Shown: positions 51,365-61,116, counted from the first letter of the stretch. The stretch: DNA of 64,000 bases from Cognataquiflexum aquatile (GCF_003316845.1 NZ_QMIK01000003.1:372001-436000), one strand, 5' to 3'. The notes: generated from the letters alone by a model not told the origin. A program made the numbers and translations.

Positions 51365-52214
51365 AATGTTTCCAAGTTCCAAATTTCCCTTGCTGATAAT
51401 CGCGGTAGGCCTCCATGATTTCTTGTTGGGTGTTCATGACAAATGGCCCTTGGGCTACCATCGGTTCGTTGAAAGGTTTCGCATGGCCAAGAATCAGGAC
51501 CGAATCTTCAAAAGCTTCTACAGATAAATTTCCGCCATCGTTGGTAAATTCCACAAGGTTTCTAAAAGGGATTTTTTCACCCAAAATCTTGACCTCTCCA
51601 CGGACTACATAGAAAAATACGTTTTCTCCAACAGGAATTGATTTATTGAATTTACCTCCTTTAGCCATGGTGATGGTGCTCAGGAACATCGGACTCAATG
51701 TTTCAAATGAACCTTGATTTCCATCCCAATCACCGGCAATCATTTGAACAGATACTTTTCCTTCGGATAGTTCGAAATGATTGATTTCCTCTTTTTGCAG
51801 ACCTACATATCTTGGTTCGGTCATTTTTAGCTTGGCAGGAAGGTTGATCCAAAGCTGCAGTATTTCCAGATCACCGCCTTCCTTTTTGAATGCAGAAGAA
51901 GAGACTTCTGAATGAATCAGTCCCCTTCCTGCAGTCATCCATTGAATCCCACCCGATTCGATCACTGATTCATGTCCTCCCGAATCCTGATGCATAATAT
52001 CACCGGCAAGGATAAAAGTGACCGTTTCCATCCCTCTGTGGGGATGTGGGCCAAAAGGAAGTCCGCGGTTGTTTTTTGGGTAGGTTTGAAAGCCGTGGTG
52101 GTTCAAAAATATAAATGGATCAATTTGTCTCAGCTTCGCAGAGGGAAGCGGGTTGTAAGTAATGAGATCTGCAATGGGATGGTAGCTGGCAGGATGTATT
52201 TCTTTGATGGTCAT
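51363..52214 (-). CDS. pirin family protein
   Basis: This 283-aa cupin protein has the pirin signature GPHPHRGMETVTF (iron-ligand histidines), followed by the acidic HESVIESGGIQWMTAGRGLIHSE. Pirins bind Fe and act as quercetin dioxygenases or redox-responsive regulators in different species. The start at MTIKEIHPASYHP is preferred; an earlier ATG 24 bases upstream also fits. Both cupin halves are present. It is a single gene on the minus strand, convergent with the DUF2520 gene. Confidence 0.92.
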   Translation of the reverse strand: MTIKEIHPASYHPIADLITYNPLPSAKLRQIDPFIFLNHHGFQTYPKNNRGLPFGPHPHRGMETVTFILAGDIMHQDSGGHESVIESGGIQWMTAGRGLIHSEVSSSAFKKEGGDLEILQLWINLPAKLKMTEPRYVGLQKEEINHFELSEGKVSVQMIAGDWDGNQGSFETLSPMFLSTITMAKGGKFNKSIPVGENVFFYVVRGEVKILGEKIPFRNLVEFTNDGGNLSVEAFEDSVLILGHAKPFNEPMVAQGPFVMNTQQEIMEAYRDYQQGKFGTWKH

Positions 52215-52274
52215 GATTTTAATTGTATGTATAAACATTCAATATGTTTTCCTTCATAAATGTTCCCCTCATGG

Positions 52275-52302
52275 CAAAAAAAAACCTGAATTTCTTCAGG
52301 TT
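52275..52302 (-). terminator. terminator of the acyl-ACP desaturase gene
   Basis: AACCTGAA and TTCAGGTT arms with a 4-base loop are followed on the minus strand by a long U tract, about 145 bp after the stop. Confidence 0.75.
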
Positions 52303-52447
52303 CTTTATTTAAAATTATATGCATCCTTGCCCATATCCATATATACTAGGTTCGAAGTTCAATTTAAGTTGCTATGGACTGTGGTCGATTATATGCAACT
52401 CTGAGCGCCTTATTAATTATGCAGGAGGATAGCAGATAATCATATTT

Positions 52448-53449
52448 TTATTTCAACCAAGCCAGGGAGATTTCGTCAGGTGCCTTCATTCTGTCGGCCA
52501 GTCTCATATACCTGTCCGAAAGATGGGCAAGGTAATCCTGCGCTTTAGAGGCCACATCGTTCAAGCCGGTGAGGTTTTGAATATCCCAAAGTTTGACCAG
52601 GTGTTCGATGATTCGGGCATAGTCCCAACCAGTGTAAACACCGATTTTTTGGGTAATCGCAGAGAATTGATCAAAAAGAGTAGGGTTGCTGCTTCCTTTT
52701 CCCATCAAAACTGCAGGCATGACTATCTGTTTCCGCATCATTTTCTCAAATGCAAGAATAGCTCCGTTCGGGTCAATTTCAAAAATTTGACTCATGAAGC
52801 TTTTGTAGGCTTTTTCATGTCTTGCTTCATCTCCTGCAATGGTTTTGCAGATTCGTGAAAGCACATCATCTCCGGCCTTGTCCGCCAATTTACCGGTATT
52901 GACATGGGAGATTTTGGTGGCTCTCTCCTGAAATGAGGTATAAATCATGGCTTGGTAAGGATCCTTTTCTGATTTTGGATCAAAACCGTTGTAGATCAGC
53001 CTGTGGATAGTCTGCTCTACTTTTTTCATATCGGCACGTCCTGAGAGGTAGAGGTATTTGTTGAGCAGGTCACCATGACGGTTTTCCTCTGCAGTCCATG
53101 CTTTTGACCATCTTACCCAACCAGAGTTGCTCAGAAGACTTCCTTCTACATTGATTCCTTCCAATAAGTTGAAATAGGTCTGATAGCTTGGAAGCGCCTC
53201 TTCGGTAATCATGTTGCCGATGAGAGAAGTGATGATGGTATCCGGGATTCCGGCTGCTCTTTCCTGTAGTTTTTTGACCTCGTCAAAGGCATCAGGTTGA
53301 CCCATGTCGGGTAAAAAATCAGAGGGTTGCCAGCATTCATCCGGGTCTACCAATATTGTTTCAACAGCATTGTTGACGAAGCCATCCAGCTGGGAAATGA
53401 CCTCCATGTTTTTTTCTAGTTCGTAATTGATATTTTCTGAATTATTCAT
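52448..53449 (-). CDS. acyl-ACP desaturase (soluble di-iron fatty acid desaturase)
   Basis: This 333-aa soluble desaturase of ferritin-like fold introduces a double bond into acyl-ACP, supplying unsaturated membrane lipids. The di-iron motifs are AEENRHGDLL and AGDEARHEKAY, i.e. two E/D-E-x-R-H clusters, and the surrounding helices have family spacing. The N-terminal part (DCWQPSDFLPD-like: DPDECWQPSDFLPD) matches plant and actinobacterial stearoyl-ACP desaturases. It appears monocistronic, ahead of a terminator. Confidence 0.93.
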   Translation of the reverse strand: MNNSENINYELEKNMEVISQLDGFVNNAVETILVDPDECWQPSDFLPDMGQPDAFDEVKKLQERAAGIPDTIITSLIGNMITEEALPSYQTYFNLLEGINVEGSLLSNSGWVRWSKAWTAEENRHGDLLNKYLYLSGRADMKKVEQTIHRLIYNGFDPKSEKDPYQAMIYTSFQERATKISHVNTGKLADKAGDDVLSRICKTIAGDEARHEKAYKSFMSQIFEIDPNGAILAFEKMMRKQIVMPAVLMGKGSSNPTLFDQFSAITQKIGVYTGWDYARIIEHLVKLWDIQNLTGLNDVASKAQDYLAHLSDRYMRLADRMKAPDEISLAWLK

Positions 53450-53620
53450 GACTTTTTATTTTTTGCCTTTAAAACCCTCCTTGCCAAGTTGGGATGGGGT
53501 ATTCACAAAAGGCTACAATCGTATAATTTATATAAATTCTAAGTAAAGGTAATCACATTTAGTGTCATTAGGTACTAAGAAACCCAATTTCTGAAACGGG
53601 TTTCTCAATTTTACAATTGA

Positions 53621-55336
53621 TTATTTTGTCAGTGTCCAAGTTTTTTGGTTGAAATTAGAAGGTGCCGTCTCTTCGAGTCTTTTGCCGATTTTGTCTAAAT
53701 ACATGATATTGTACCTGAGGCGGGTGATATAATTTGGTTGTGTAGGGTCACCGTTCCAACAGTGTTCGGCGCGGTCCCCGTATTTAACCTCACCACCATA
53801 ATAAGGTTCAGAAGTTTTTTCGAGAAACTCCTCAGTAAGATAAACGGCATTATTCAGGTAGTAATTATCCATATCCCCGCAGTAGATGTGGATTTTCCCT
53901 TCCAAATCTTTCCCCAACTTAGACCAATCTCTTTCCATGATATGGCGGAGGTCAAAATTTTCTTTCCAGTGGTTGGCCACTTCTTTGTCGATTTCTCCGG
54001 AATACCTGTCCCAAATCGGTTTTGGATAGCCATCCTCCCCGACAGGTGAATAAACCGCCTGCCAAACATCCCATTGGTCACCGGACCGGGTTTTGGTCCC
54101 GCCGAGAGCAAGTTCCTTGTGGTTCATGTCTTTGACCATAGCCGAAACATGCCCTAGGTAATTTCTTTTTCCAACCCGGTCGGTAGTCCTGAAAGGTCCG
54201 TTGAGGTAATAGGCATTTTGATCTTCGTAAATATTCACAGTCGTAAAGGCACGGAAATCTATCGGGTCAGGACAAGCAGCAAAGCAGCCATTGTATTCTT
54301 TGGGATACATCACCTGCACAGCCAAAGCTTCCCATCCTCCGGTCGAACCGCCATAGGTGAACCTTGACCAACCTTCTCCGATTCCGCGGAATTGCTCTTC
54401 AATATGGGGAATCAATTCATAGGTAATCGCATCGCCATAGGGCCCGATATTTTCCGAATTGACGGCATAGCTGTCGTCATAGAATGGATTGGCATGTTGG
54501 ATTTCGATGATGATGAATTTTTGAAAATCAGGAGAAATCCATTTCTGATAAAAATCATAAGCCTCCTGTTGTTCGATTTTTTCATAGCCATAGATATTGA
54601 AGCGGGCATTGAAGGTTTCTTCGATGTTTTCGTCAGGTGGCGTGGTCCTGAATCCCCCAAAATCAGAGGGAAAATGCCCATGATAAATCATCAAAGGATA
54701 ATATTCATTTGGATTCTTATCAAAATCCCTGGGCAATAAAACGTGTGCTCCTAGGTAAATATCCCTTCCCCAAAAGTCAGAAAGCAACTTACTTTTGAAT
54801 TTGATATGCTTTATAAATTCTGTGTCCTCAGGTTCTGAGACAGGTGGGATGATTTGATCAATGTTAATCTCAATACCTGATTCCCCGTCCCAAGAGATCT
54901 TTTGTGGAGTGCTGTAGACATTTCCTGGAGTTCTTGCCCACTGTCTACCTTCCCATTGGTCAACAGGCATCTTGATGACATGCCCATCTGCCCGGTTGAA
55001 TGTCTCATGTTTTACAATAAAAGCCTGCACCCAATAGTCACCTGCAGGGATTTCCTGCCAGTTTTCGATGGGATATCCAAATGTCCCAAAATCAAAAGAT
55101 AATGAGTTCCCAGCCTGATAATCTTCAAAATCCATCCCCATCACTTGGGCAGAAGTGACATCATCTGACACCGCAAACCTCGGCTCTGTTTTTTCATCAT
55201 GGTGAAAAAGCAGCAACAGCCTACCGTCTTTTATGCCTTCGCCTAATTCCGGCTCGATAGTAATCTTGGCAGATGGGGTAGTCGGGGCATTGCACGAAAC
55301 AATCAGCAATAACATCAGGAAAGACAGCAGCCTCAT
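53621..55336 (-). CDS. lipoprotein of the alpha/beta-hydrolase (putative esterase) family
   Basis: This 571-aa protein has a short lipobox (FLMLLLIVSC). After an about 200-aa beta-rich N-terminal region comes an alpha/beta-hydrolase core with the nucleophile elbow FTYGGSTGGWEAL and a plausible late His (GDRAEHCWNGDP). LLPRDFDKNPNEYYPLMIYH is a typical D-type esterase entry strand. It should act on esters or glycans at the cell surface. It is single, well separated from neighbours, and full length by domain plan. Confidence 0.78.
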   Translation of the reverse strand: MRLLSFLMLLLIVSCNAPTTPSAKITIEPELGEGIKDGRLLLLFHHDEKTEPRFAVSDDVTSAQVMGMDFEDYQAGNSLSFDFGTFGYPIENWQEIPAGDYWVQAFIVKHETFNRADGHVIKMPVDQWEGRQWARTPGNVYSTPQKISWDGESGIEINIDQIIPPVSEPEDTEFIKHIKFKSKLLSDFWGRDIYLGAHVLLPRDFDKNPNEYYPLMIYHGHFPSDFGGFRTTPPDENIEETFNARFNIYGYEKIEQQEAYDFYQKWISPDFQKFIIIEIQHANPFYDDSYAVNSENIGPYGDAITYELIPHIEEQFRGIGEGWSRFTYGGSTGGWEALAVQVMYPKEYNGCFAACPDPIDFRAFTTVNIYEDQNAYYLNGPFRTTDRVGKRNYLGHVSAMVKDMNHKELALGGTKTRSGDQWDVWQAVYSPVGEDGYPKPIWDRYSGEIDKEVANHWKENFDLRHIMERDWSKLGKDLEGKIHIYCGDMDNYYLNNAVYLTEEFLEKTSEPYYGGEVKYGDRAEHCWNGDPTQPNYITRLRYNIMYLDKIGKRLEETAPSNFNQKTWTLTK

Positions 55337-55618
55337 AGGAATCTTCTTTGGTTTCTTTCAATTTAGCCAAATTTCCATTTATAGGATTCAAGTAGAAAAA
55401 TCTATTACATAAGCGGATATAAAATCCTTTTTTTATCAAATTCTGACCGTCTGTCAATAAGAAAGACGGAAGACGGAAGACGGAAGTCGGAAGACCCCGG
55501 GTTGCTGGAGGGCAGGGATGTACCAGGCATTTCAGTCAGCATTTAGAATAAAATGAATTGCGTAAATCCATATAAATTATCCTGAAATTTTTACTTTAAT
55601 CTTTTATATTGAACTGCT
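55337..55618. other. divergent gap with an 8-bp tandem repeat
   Basis: AT-rich spacer between the esterase and dipeptidase genes. It holds four tandem copies of an 8-mer (55464-55495) and nothing else I can support; both promoters must lie here. Confidence 0.5.
55464..55495 (+). repeat. 8-bp tandem repeat, about four copies
   Basis: AGACGGAA repeated; the last unit changes to AGTCGGAA. Confidence 0.85.
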
Positions 55619-56860
55619 ATGAGAAAACCCCTGCTTTTGTTGATTGCCTCGGCTTTCGTTTTTGGCTGTGCCCAAAAAACCGAAACCATAGATTATACCC
55701 TGCTGTCAGATGAGGAAAGACTTGCTGCCGCTATAGAAATGGCCCAAAATACCATCATGGTAGATGGACACGTGGACCTTCCTTACAGGATGAAAGTCGG
55801 TGGTTTTACCCTTCAGCGGGAGATCTTGGATGTATCAGTCCGGACTGATGGCGGAAATTTTGATTTTCCAAGATCAAAAGAAGGGGGCTTGGACGCGCCG
55901 TTTATGTCTATCTATATTCCTTCAGGCTACCAAGACAGGGGAGGGGCAAAGGTTTTGGCGGATTCATTGATTTTGATGACAGAAAGGTTGGTGAATACAT
56001 GGCCTGACAAATTTGCGATGGCTTATTCCCCTTCTGATATTGAGAAAAACACCAAAGAGGGTAAGGTTTCATTTCCGATGGGAATGGAAAATGGGGCTGC
56101 GCTCGAAGATGACATCAACAATGTCCGATATTTTTATGACCGTGGCATCCGGTATATCACACTCACCCATGGCACGGACAACCTGATCGGGGATTCATCT
56201 TACGATACCACGCGTACGCACAATGGCTTGAGTGACTATGGCGTAGCCGTTGTCAAAGAAATGAATAAGGTAGGGATCATGGTGGACATTTCACACGTGT
56301 CGGACAGCACATTTTACGATGTGGTGAAAGTGACTGATGTTCCTGTCATCGCGTCCCACTCGTCAGCAAGGAAATTTACTCCTGGATTTGAAAGGAATAT
56401 GGACGACGATATGATCAAAGCCCTTGGTAAAAACGGTGGTGTCATCATGATCAACTTTGGGGGAAGTTTTGTCGATGGAGAATATAATGAAAAGTCCGGA
56501 GCAGTTCGGGAGCATATTGTTAATTGGCTTGCAGAAAACGGTTTGAGCAGCACCGATTCGGCAGCTGTGGCTTATATCGAGAAATATTCCGCTGAGAATA
56601 ATCCATTCCCCAATGTGGAAAAAGTGGCTGACCATTTTGACCATGTAGTGGCTTTGGTTGGAATCGACCATGTGGGTTTGGGTTCTGATTTTGACGGGGT
56701 GGGGGATAGCCTGCCAACCGGCCTCAAGGATGTATCCATGTATCCCAACCTTATAGCTGAACTTCTCAAGCGTGGATATTCCAAAGAAGACATCGAAAAG
56801 ATCTGTTACAAGAATATTTTCAGGGTTTGGGATGCGGTGATTGCGGCTTCAGGGAAATGA
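55619..56860 (+). CDS. membrane dipeptidase (M19 family) lipoprotein
   Basis: This 413-aa zinc hydrolase has a lipobox (LIASAFVFGC17). It keeps the M19 metal ligands: H51-x-D53 (VDGHVDLP), a bridging Glu (GMENGAALEDD), and histidines in YITLTHG, DISHVSD and ASHSSARKF; the substrate-binding VGLGSDFDGV follows. It cleaves dipeptides or related amide bonds in the periplasm. The length is normal (about 400 aa). It is a single plus-strand gene divergent from the esterase. Confidence 0.94.
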   Translation: MRKPLLLLIASAFVFGCAQKTETIDYTLLSDEERLAAAIEMAQNTIMVDGHVDLPYRMKVGGFTLQREILDVSVRTDGGNFDFPRSKEGGLDAPFMSIYIPSGYQDRGGAKVLADSLILMTERLVNTWPDKFAMAYSPSDIEKNTKEGKVSFPMGMENGAALEDDINNVRYFYDRGIRYITLTHGTDNLIGDSSYDTTRTHNGLSDYGVAVVKEMNKVGIMVDISHVSDSTFYDVVKVTDVPVIASHSSARKFTPGFERNMDDDMIKALGKNGGVIMINFGGSFVDGEYNEKSGAVREHIVNWLAENGLSSTDSAAVAYIEKYSAENNPFPNVEKVADHFDHVVALVGIDHVGLGSDFDGVGDSLPTGLKDVSMYPNLIAELLKRGYSKEDIEKICYKNIFRVWDAVIAASGK

Positions 56861-56911
56861 GATTTTAAGTCTATTGATTTAATTATTGGCTGAAAAAGAT
56901 CAATTCTAGTC

Positions 56912-57349
56912 ATGTTAAGAAAACCAAATATGATTGAGCCAACCAACTACAAAGATTGGGCGAGCCCAAACACTAAGTGGGCTATTGGATTGCTTTTCTT
57001 ATTTGTATTTGCCGTTTTTGGATATAATTTATATAAATCATATGTGGAATCGACATCAGATATTAGGTATACAATAATTAATTTTAATGAAAGATATACT
57101 GATAGTAAGAGGGTCGGAATGAAAGTTTCTTACTTAGCTGAAGGTAAAAATCAATACGACAATTGTTTTTCAAATAAGTGCAAGAGAATAAAAACTGGGG
57201 AAAGGCGATTGGGTTATTACTTTGTAAATGACCCTAGACTTTATCAGATTATTTATGACACCATCGTTCCAGATTCTGTGGTTGTTCCTAATGGTGGTTG
57301 GGAAGAAATTCCGGATTTCTTGAAGCCACAACCAAACCGGATTGACTGA
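56912..57349 (+). CDS. small hypothetical protein with one TM helix
   Basis: This 145-aa protein has a single membrane helix (WAIGLLFLFVFAVFGYNL, about residues 24-42). A hydrophilic C-terminal domain follows, with a GMKVSYLAEG strand, two cysteines (NCFSNKC) and a PDSVVVPNGGWEEIPDF ending. I do not know the family. It follows the dipeptidase at 52 bp, but a link to it is not evident. The coding call rests on length and a plausible start. Confidence 0.6.
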   Translation: MLRKPNMIEPTNYKDWASPNTKWAIGLLFLFVFAVFGYNLYKSYVESTSDIRYTIINFNERYTDSKRVGMKVSYLAEGKNQYDNCFSNKCKRIKTGERRLGYYFVNDPRLYQIIYDTIVPDSVVVPNGGWEEIPDFLKPQPNRID

Positions 57350-57545
57350 AAAAAAACCTCCTCGTCACTATTTGTATCATATTCTGCCCCGTATTTATCG
57401 GGGACAAAAAGTGACTCATGAAAATCACGTGACATGTATGATCTATGGATTTTTTTGTAGGGTAAAAATTGGATTGATTTTTAATCTATAACAAGTTTTG
57501 AAGTTCAATTGATGCGTCTGTGGACTGTGGACTATCGACTATGGA

Positions 57546-58670
57546 CTACTTTAACTTATCCACCGTCACCACCGGAATATCCTTATTCCCGATTTGCTTC
57601 AATGGCTTGATCTCAGACTTTGGGTATTCAAATCCATTGTCCGACAATTCCCATAGCAAAGGCGCCAGATTTTGAACCGCAGCTTTGCAACCTTGGACAA
57701 TAGCACCCATTTTTCCTGTTTGTTTGGACAATTTGGCTTCATTCTCGATTTCAAATGGTCCGGTAAATCCCTTTTCCTTCAGGATATTGACAAAGGCTCT
57801 CCAATCCATGCTATCCCCCAACCCAAATCCCGGTAAAGTCGCCTCGTAATGGTGTCTGTCCCATTCATTTTGACTAGATGGGATTCCTGCTTTTGCAGCC
57901 CATTCGGGTTTGACTCGTTGCATAGGGTACATATTTCCCCAAAATGGATCAGGATTATTTCTCGTCGACTTGACATGGATGCGTTTTAACCTTGATATAT
58001 CCGTATGTCTGATTACCTCCACAGGATCGGTATGCTGCCAGACATCATGCGAAGGGTCATAGATTTCCCCGTGGTTTTTGCTCGGGATCAGGTCGTACAT
58101 GATTTTCCTTGCGGCCAAGACTCCGGTCAGGTTGTTGTATGTCGTAGAGTATCCTGAAGAGCGCCAACCTTCCATGGGACAGTTTTCATATAAAACGGTG
58201 ACGCCAAGGTCTTCTGCATATTTTATGATGGGTGTGAAAACCCTTTGATATTCTTCCAGATTTTTTTCAAAACCATTTTCCTGAATGCCCAATTCATGGT
58301 TGTAACCCACAAAAGTTCCCACTTTCACATCATTTTCATCTCCGCCCATCAGGTAAGCCATCCGGATCAGTTTCAGCAGGTGGTTTTGGTTTTTTAGCTT
58401 GTGAAAAGGATCGCCGCCAATCAGGTTTTCAAAAGCACCGATAGAAAGCCGAAGTCCGGCGGCATTGAACTTGTCGATCATCTTATTGGCAGCCTCGGGA
58501 TCGAAGTTTTCATAATCCATATGGGTCGCCACAAAGTCATCCCTAGTGCCGTCTTTTCTGAAAACACAGACATCCAATCCCTGAACTCCGATTTCGGTGG
58601 CTTTGGTGATGGTTTGATCCAAATCCAATTGGTCAAAAGCGGATGTCATGATCCAAATCTGATTGCTCAT
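57546..58670 (-). CDS. sugar phosphate isomerase/epimerase (TIM barrel)
   Basis: The start at 58670 (MSNQIWIMTSAFDQL) is chosen because the upstream in-frame region is intergenic in character. This 374-aa xylose-isomerase-like TIM barrel has barrel strands with likely metal ligands: VLYENCPMEGW, IYDPSHDVWQHTDPVE, HVKSTRNN and PFEIENEA. The family interconverts keto- and aldo-sugars or acts as an epimerase; substrate unknown. It is divergent from the PQQ-type sugar dehydrogenase, so a shared sugar pathway is a reasonable inference. Confidence 0.88.
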   Translation of the reverse strand: MSNQIWIMTSAFDQLDLDQTITKATEIGVQGLDVCVFRKDGTRDDFVATHMDYENFDPEAANKMIDKFNAAGLRLSIGAFENLIGGDPFHKLKNQNHLLKLIRMAYLMGGDENDVKVGTFVGYNHELGIQENGFEKNLEEYQRVFTPIIKYAEDLGVTVLYENCPMEGWRSSGYSTTYNNLTGVLAARKIMYDLIPSKNHGEIYDPSHDVWQHTDPVEVIRHTDISRLKRIHVKSTRNNPDPFWGNMYPMQRVKPEWAAKAGIPSSQNEWDRHHYEATLPGFGLGDSMDWRAFVNILKEKGFTGPFEIENEAKLSKQTGKMGAIVQGCKAAVQNLAPLLWELSDNGFEYPKSEIKPLKQIGNKDIPVVTVDKLK

Positions 58671-58809
58671 AGTAGTAGTTTTTTTTAAAGATAAATACCC
58701 TGTTTTGGTTTTAAAAGCCAAATCCCGCCAATGCCGTCCGCTTATCAAATCGAAAAAACATTTTCAGGGATAATTGCTTAATTTTGAGGATAATCTACTC
58801 ACCAAAAAA

Positions 58810-59967
58810 ATGAAAACACTTAAGAACTTATCTTTTATTTTGGGAGGAAGCCTTATTTTGGGTTTTTCTTCCTGTTCCAATCCACCCCAAACTGAGGAAA
58901 AAGTTGAGCCTAGTCCCTTTGCTGTGGTATCGCAAAAGCTGACTTTTCAGGTTGATACTTTGACCACCACTCTGATCAGTCCTTGGGGAATGACTTGGCT
59001 GCCGGATGGAAGATTGCTTGTCACTGAAAGAAAAGGGGAGATACTCGTATTCAAGGATGACAAATCCACAGGAGAAAAATTAACAGGTGTACCAGCTGTA
59101 AGCGAGGTCAATCAAGCAGGACTTTTGGATATCGCCGTTCACCCAAAGTATGAGGAAAACGGATGGATTTACATGTCCTACGCCAAAAAGCAAGGAAAAG
59201 GAGAGGTCTTGGTTATCGCAAGGGCAAAGCTCAACGGCAATGCTTTGGAAGGATTGGAAGAGGTATTTGTGTGCGGACCTGAGTGGGAAGGCGGCAGACA
59301 CTTTGGGTCAAGGATCGTGTTTGACAATGACGGCTACCTGTATTTCTCCAACGGAGACAAAGGTTCTAGACCTGCCAACGCACAGGAACTCGACAATGAC
59401 CATGGCAAAATCCACAGAATCTATGATGACGGTAGGATACCTGAAGACAATCCTTTTGTCAATACTCCCGGAGCTTCACCATCAATTTGGACTTATGGAA
59501 ACAGAAATCCACAAGGCATGGTATATGACAAGGCAAACAACCGAATCTGGGCTGTCGAGCATGGACCAAAAGGCGGTGATGAACTGAATCTGATCGAAAA
59601 AGGCAAAAACTACGGTTGGCCTGTGATCTCTTATGGAATCAATTATGACGGAACAATCCTGACCGAATTGAAAGAAAAAGAGGGCATGGAACAGCCGGTT
59701 ACCTATTGGGTGCCTTCTATTGCAACATGTGGTGTGGCCATTGTTACCTCAGACAGATATCCTGAGTGGAAAGGAAATATTTTGGTAGGTGGATTGGCCG
59801 GAATGCAGATCGCAAGGGTAGAATTGGATGGAACCAAATATGTCGGTCAAGAGACGCTATTGAAAGATATTGGAAGGGTAAGACAGGTTTCTGAAAGCCC
59901 CGATGGCTATATTTATGCCATTACTGAGGGTACCGGACTTTTGGTGAAGCTGATCCCACAGAGGTAA
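58810..59967 (+). CDS. PQQ-dependent sugar dehydrogenase (glucose/sorbosone type) lipoprotein
   Basis: This 385-aa protein oxidises aldoses in the periplasm with PQQ. The start at 58810 is chosen since it opens a lipoprotein signal (LILGFSSC). Family marks are GMTWLPDGRLLVTERKG, DIAVHPKYEENGWIYMSYA, GGRHFGSRIVFDNDGYLYFS, WTYGNRNPQGMVYD and the catalytic EHGPKGGDELN. The propeller is complete. It is followed by a strong bidirectional terminator. Oxidised products could feed the TIM-barrel neighbour. Confidence 0.93.
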   Translation: MKTLKNLSFILGGSLILGFSSCSNPPQTEEKVEPSPFAVVSQKLTFQVDTLTTTLISPWGMTWLPDGRLLVTERKGEILVFKDDKSTGEKLTGVPAVSEVNQAGLLDIAVHPKYEENGWIYMSYAKKQGKGEVLVIARAKLNGNALEGLEEVFVCGPEWEGGRHFGSRIVFDNDGYLYFSNGDKGSRPANAQELDNDHGKIHRIYDDGRIPEDNPFVNTPGASPSIWTYGNRNPQGMVYDKANNRIWAVEHGPKGGDELNLIEKGKNYGWPVISYGINYDGTILTELKEKEGMEQPVTYWVPSIATCGVAIVTSDRYPEWKGNILVGGLAGMQIARVELDGTKYVGQETLLKDIGRVRQVSESPDGYIYAITEGTGLLVKLIPQR

Positions 59968-59987
59968 TTGCACATCATTCGATTTTA

Positions 59988-60030
59988 AAAATAAAGCCCT
60001 GTCAGATTTTTCTGACAGGGCTTTATTTTT
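59988..60030. terminator. bidirectional intrinsic terminator after the sugar dehydrogenase gene
   Basis: AAATAAAGCCCTGTCAGA and TCTGACAGGGCTTTATTT arms with a 4-base loop and flanking A/T runs. Confidence 0.9.
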
Positions 60031-60507
60031 TCCCTTTCAATCAATAGACCACATTTTGGCGATCTTTTCTCGTGTCACTTTTTGTCTTGAAACAAAAAGT
60101 AACCAATCCCGATAATTATCGGGACAAGAAATTTTAATCCTCCCCCGCACAGTGCCACCGCCGGCCCGGTCCGCCGCGGATCTTCCTGCCCGCCGGTGTT
60201 CCAAAGTAGGTTTACTTATAGGTAGGGAATTCTTGTTTCCTCCACCATACCTGAATTCAAATACTCAAACAGCTTGGCAAACAGCCCCGAAGTGGGCTGA
60301 ATATTATTAACCCCGTGCAAGGTGCTTTGCTGAATCTCATACTCCCACCAATCTCCCTGCACCGCCGCTCGGGGTTTTGAAAATGCGATGTCCTTGGTTT
60401 TTGGGAGGAAAAAGGTAAAGGGTAATATTGGGTTTACACCAAAAACAGGGAAGTTAGATCGATCAATTCATTTTGATTTTCACGCCATCGGGGATTTCTC
60501 TTTGTTT
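60031..60507. other. 477-bp gap with palindrome, GC-rich patch and a start-less frame
   Basis: It holds a perfect 18-bp palindrome TCCCGATAATTATCGGGA (60107-60124), a GC-rich stretch (about 60137-60195) unlike the surrounding AT-rich DNA, and an 83-codon minus-strand frame without a start (60216-60467). No intact gene is seen. Confidence 0.5.
60216..60467 (-). pseudogene. start-less open frame, possibly a 3' gene fragment or translated repeat
   Basis: Eighty-three sense codons precede TAA with no stop, reading sequence such as RAAVQGDWWEYEIQQSTLHG and SGLFAKLFEYLNSGMVEETR. No initiation codon precedes them. The composition is protein-like, but this DNA could also be a non-coding dispersed repeat. 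Confidence 0.3.
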
Positions 60508-61116
60508 TCAAAATACCGCTATGGATACGATTTTACAGTTTTGGTTAAATTCTTTGGGATCCAACTCCACCATGTCGCTGGCATTTAATCCATCCTTAGA
60601 TCCTGAGTAACATTCCTTATCAAGGTGGAATTGTACTCCAGTTAGTGACTTAGTACTCGCCCAAAACGAATCCGATACGTAAGAATAAAAAATTTCAAAA
60701 TCAGGGTAAGTTTTGGTAAAATCTGAGAGAGAAGAATTCACAGAAATCCCGTCTTTCGTTTTGCATCGGCGTGACCCGACCCATATCTTTTGGATGGTCA
60801 TTTCTTCCAATACAATGTCAAAGAGTTTACCCGACTTGTCGCTAACCGATACCATGTTTAAGGTATCAATCCCTTCATCCGTGTAAGAAGGGCTCAACTT
60901 TTTTTCATAATTCAGTTCAGGGGATTTCTCGGAATAGGTATCACCGATTTTAAATCCTTCAATGGAATTCCCTTCTATGATATATTCAGTGTCAATAGAG
61001 GCCGTTTCAATTGTATTAGAATTGGTCAATTTCTCTTTGGATTCTTTGGTCTGAGAACAGCCAAATAGAAGCATTCCGGTTGCCATCAATAAAAAAATGT
61101 GTTTTCGGTCTTTCAT
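60508..61116 (-). CDS. lipoprotein of unknown function
   Basis: This 202-aa protein starts at 61116 (MKDRKHIFLLMATGMLLFGC); an earlier in-frame ATG adds 17 residues that would break the signal. The lipobox GMLLFGC is followed by SQTKESKEK. The mature part has an EYIIEGNSIEGFKIGDTYSE segment and a region with two cysteines (VGSRRCKTKDG and LDKECYSGSKD), beta-rich overall. I do not recognise it. It is single and oriented away from the GC-rich gap. Confidence 0.65.
   Translation of the reverse strand: MKDRKHIFLLMATGMLLFGCSQTKESKEKLTNSNTIETASIDTEYIIEGNSIEGFKIGDTYSEKSPELNYEKKLSPSYTDEGIDTLNMVSVSDKSGKLFDIVLEEMTIQKIWVGSRRCKTKDGISVNSSLSDFTKTYPDFEIFYSYVSDSFWASTKSLTGVQFHLDKECYSGSKDGLNASDMVELDPKEFNQNCKIVSIAVF

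Noticed and set aside
55464-55495. CRISPR array
   Set aside because: The units are 8 bp with no spacers; simple tandem repeat.
60388-60588. 66-codon plus-strand frame
   Set aside because: It overlaps the lipoprotein gene end and the start-less frame; no motif and no ribosome site.
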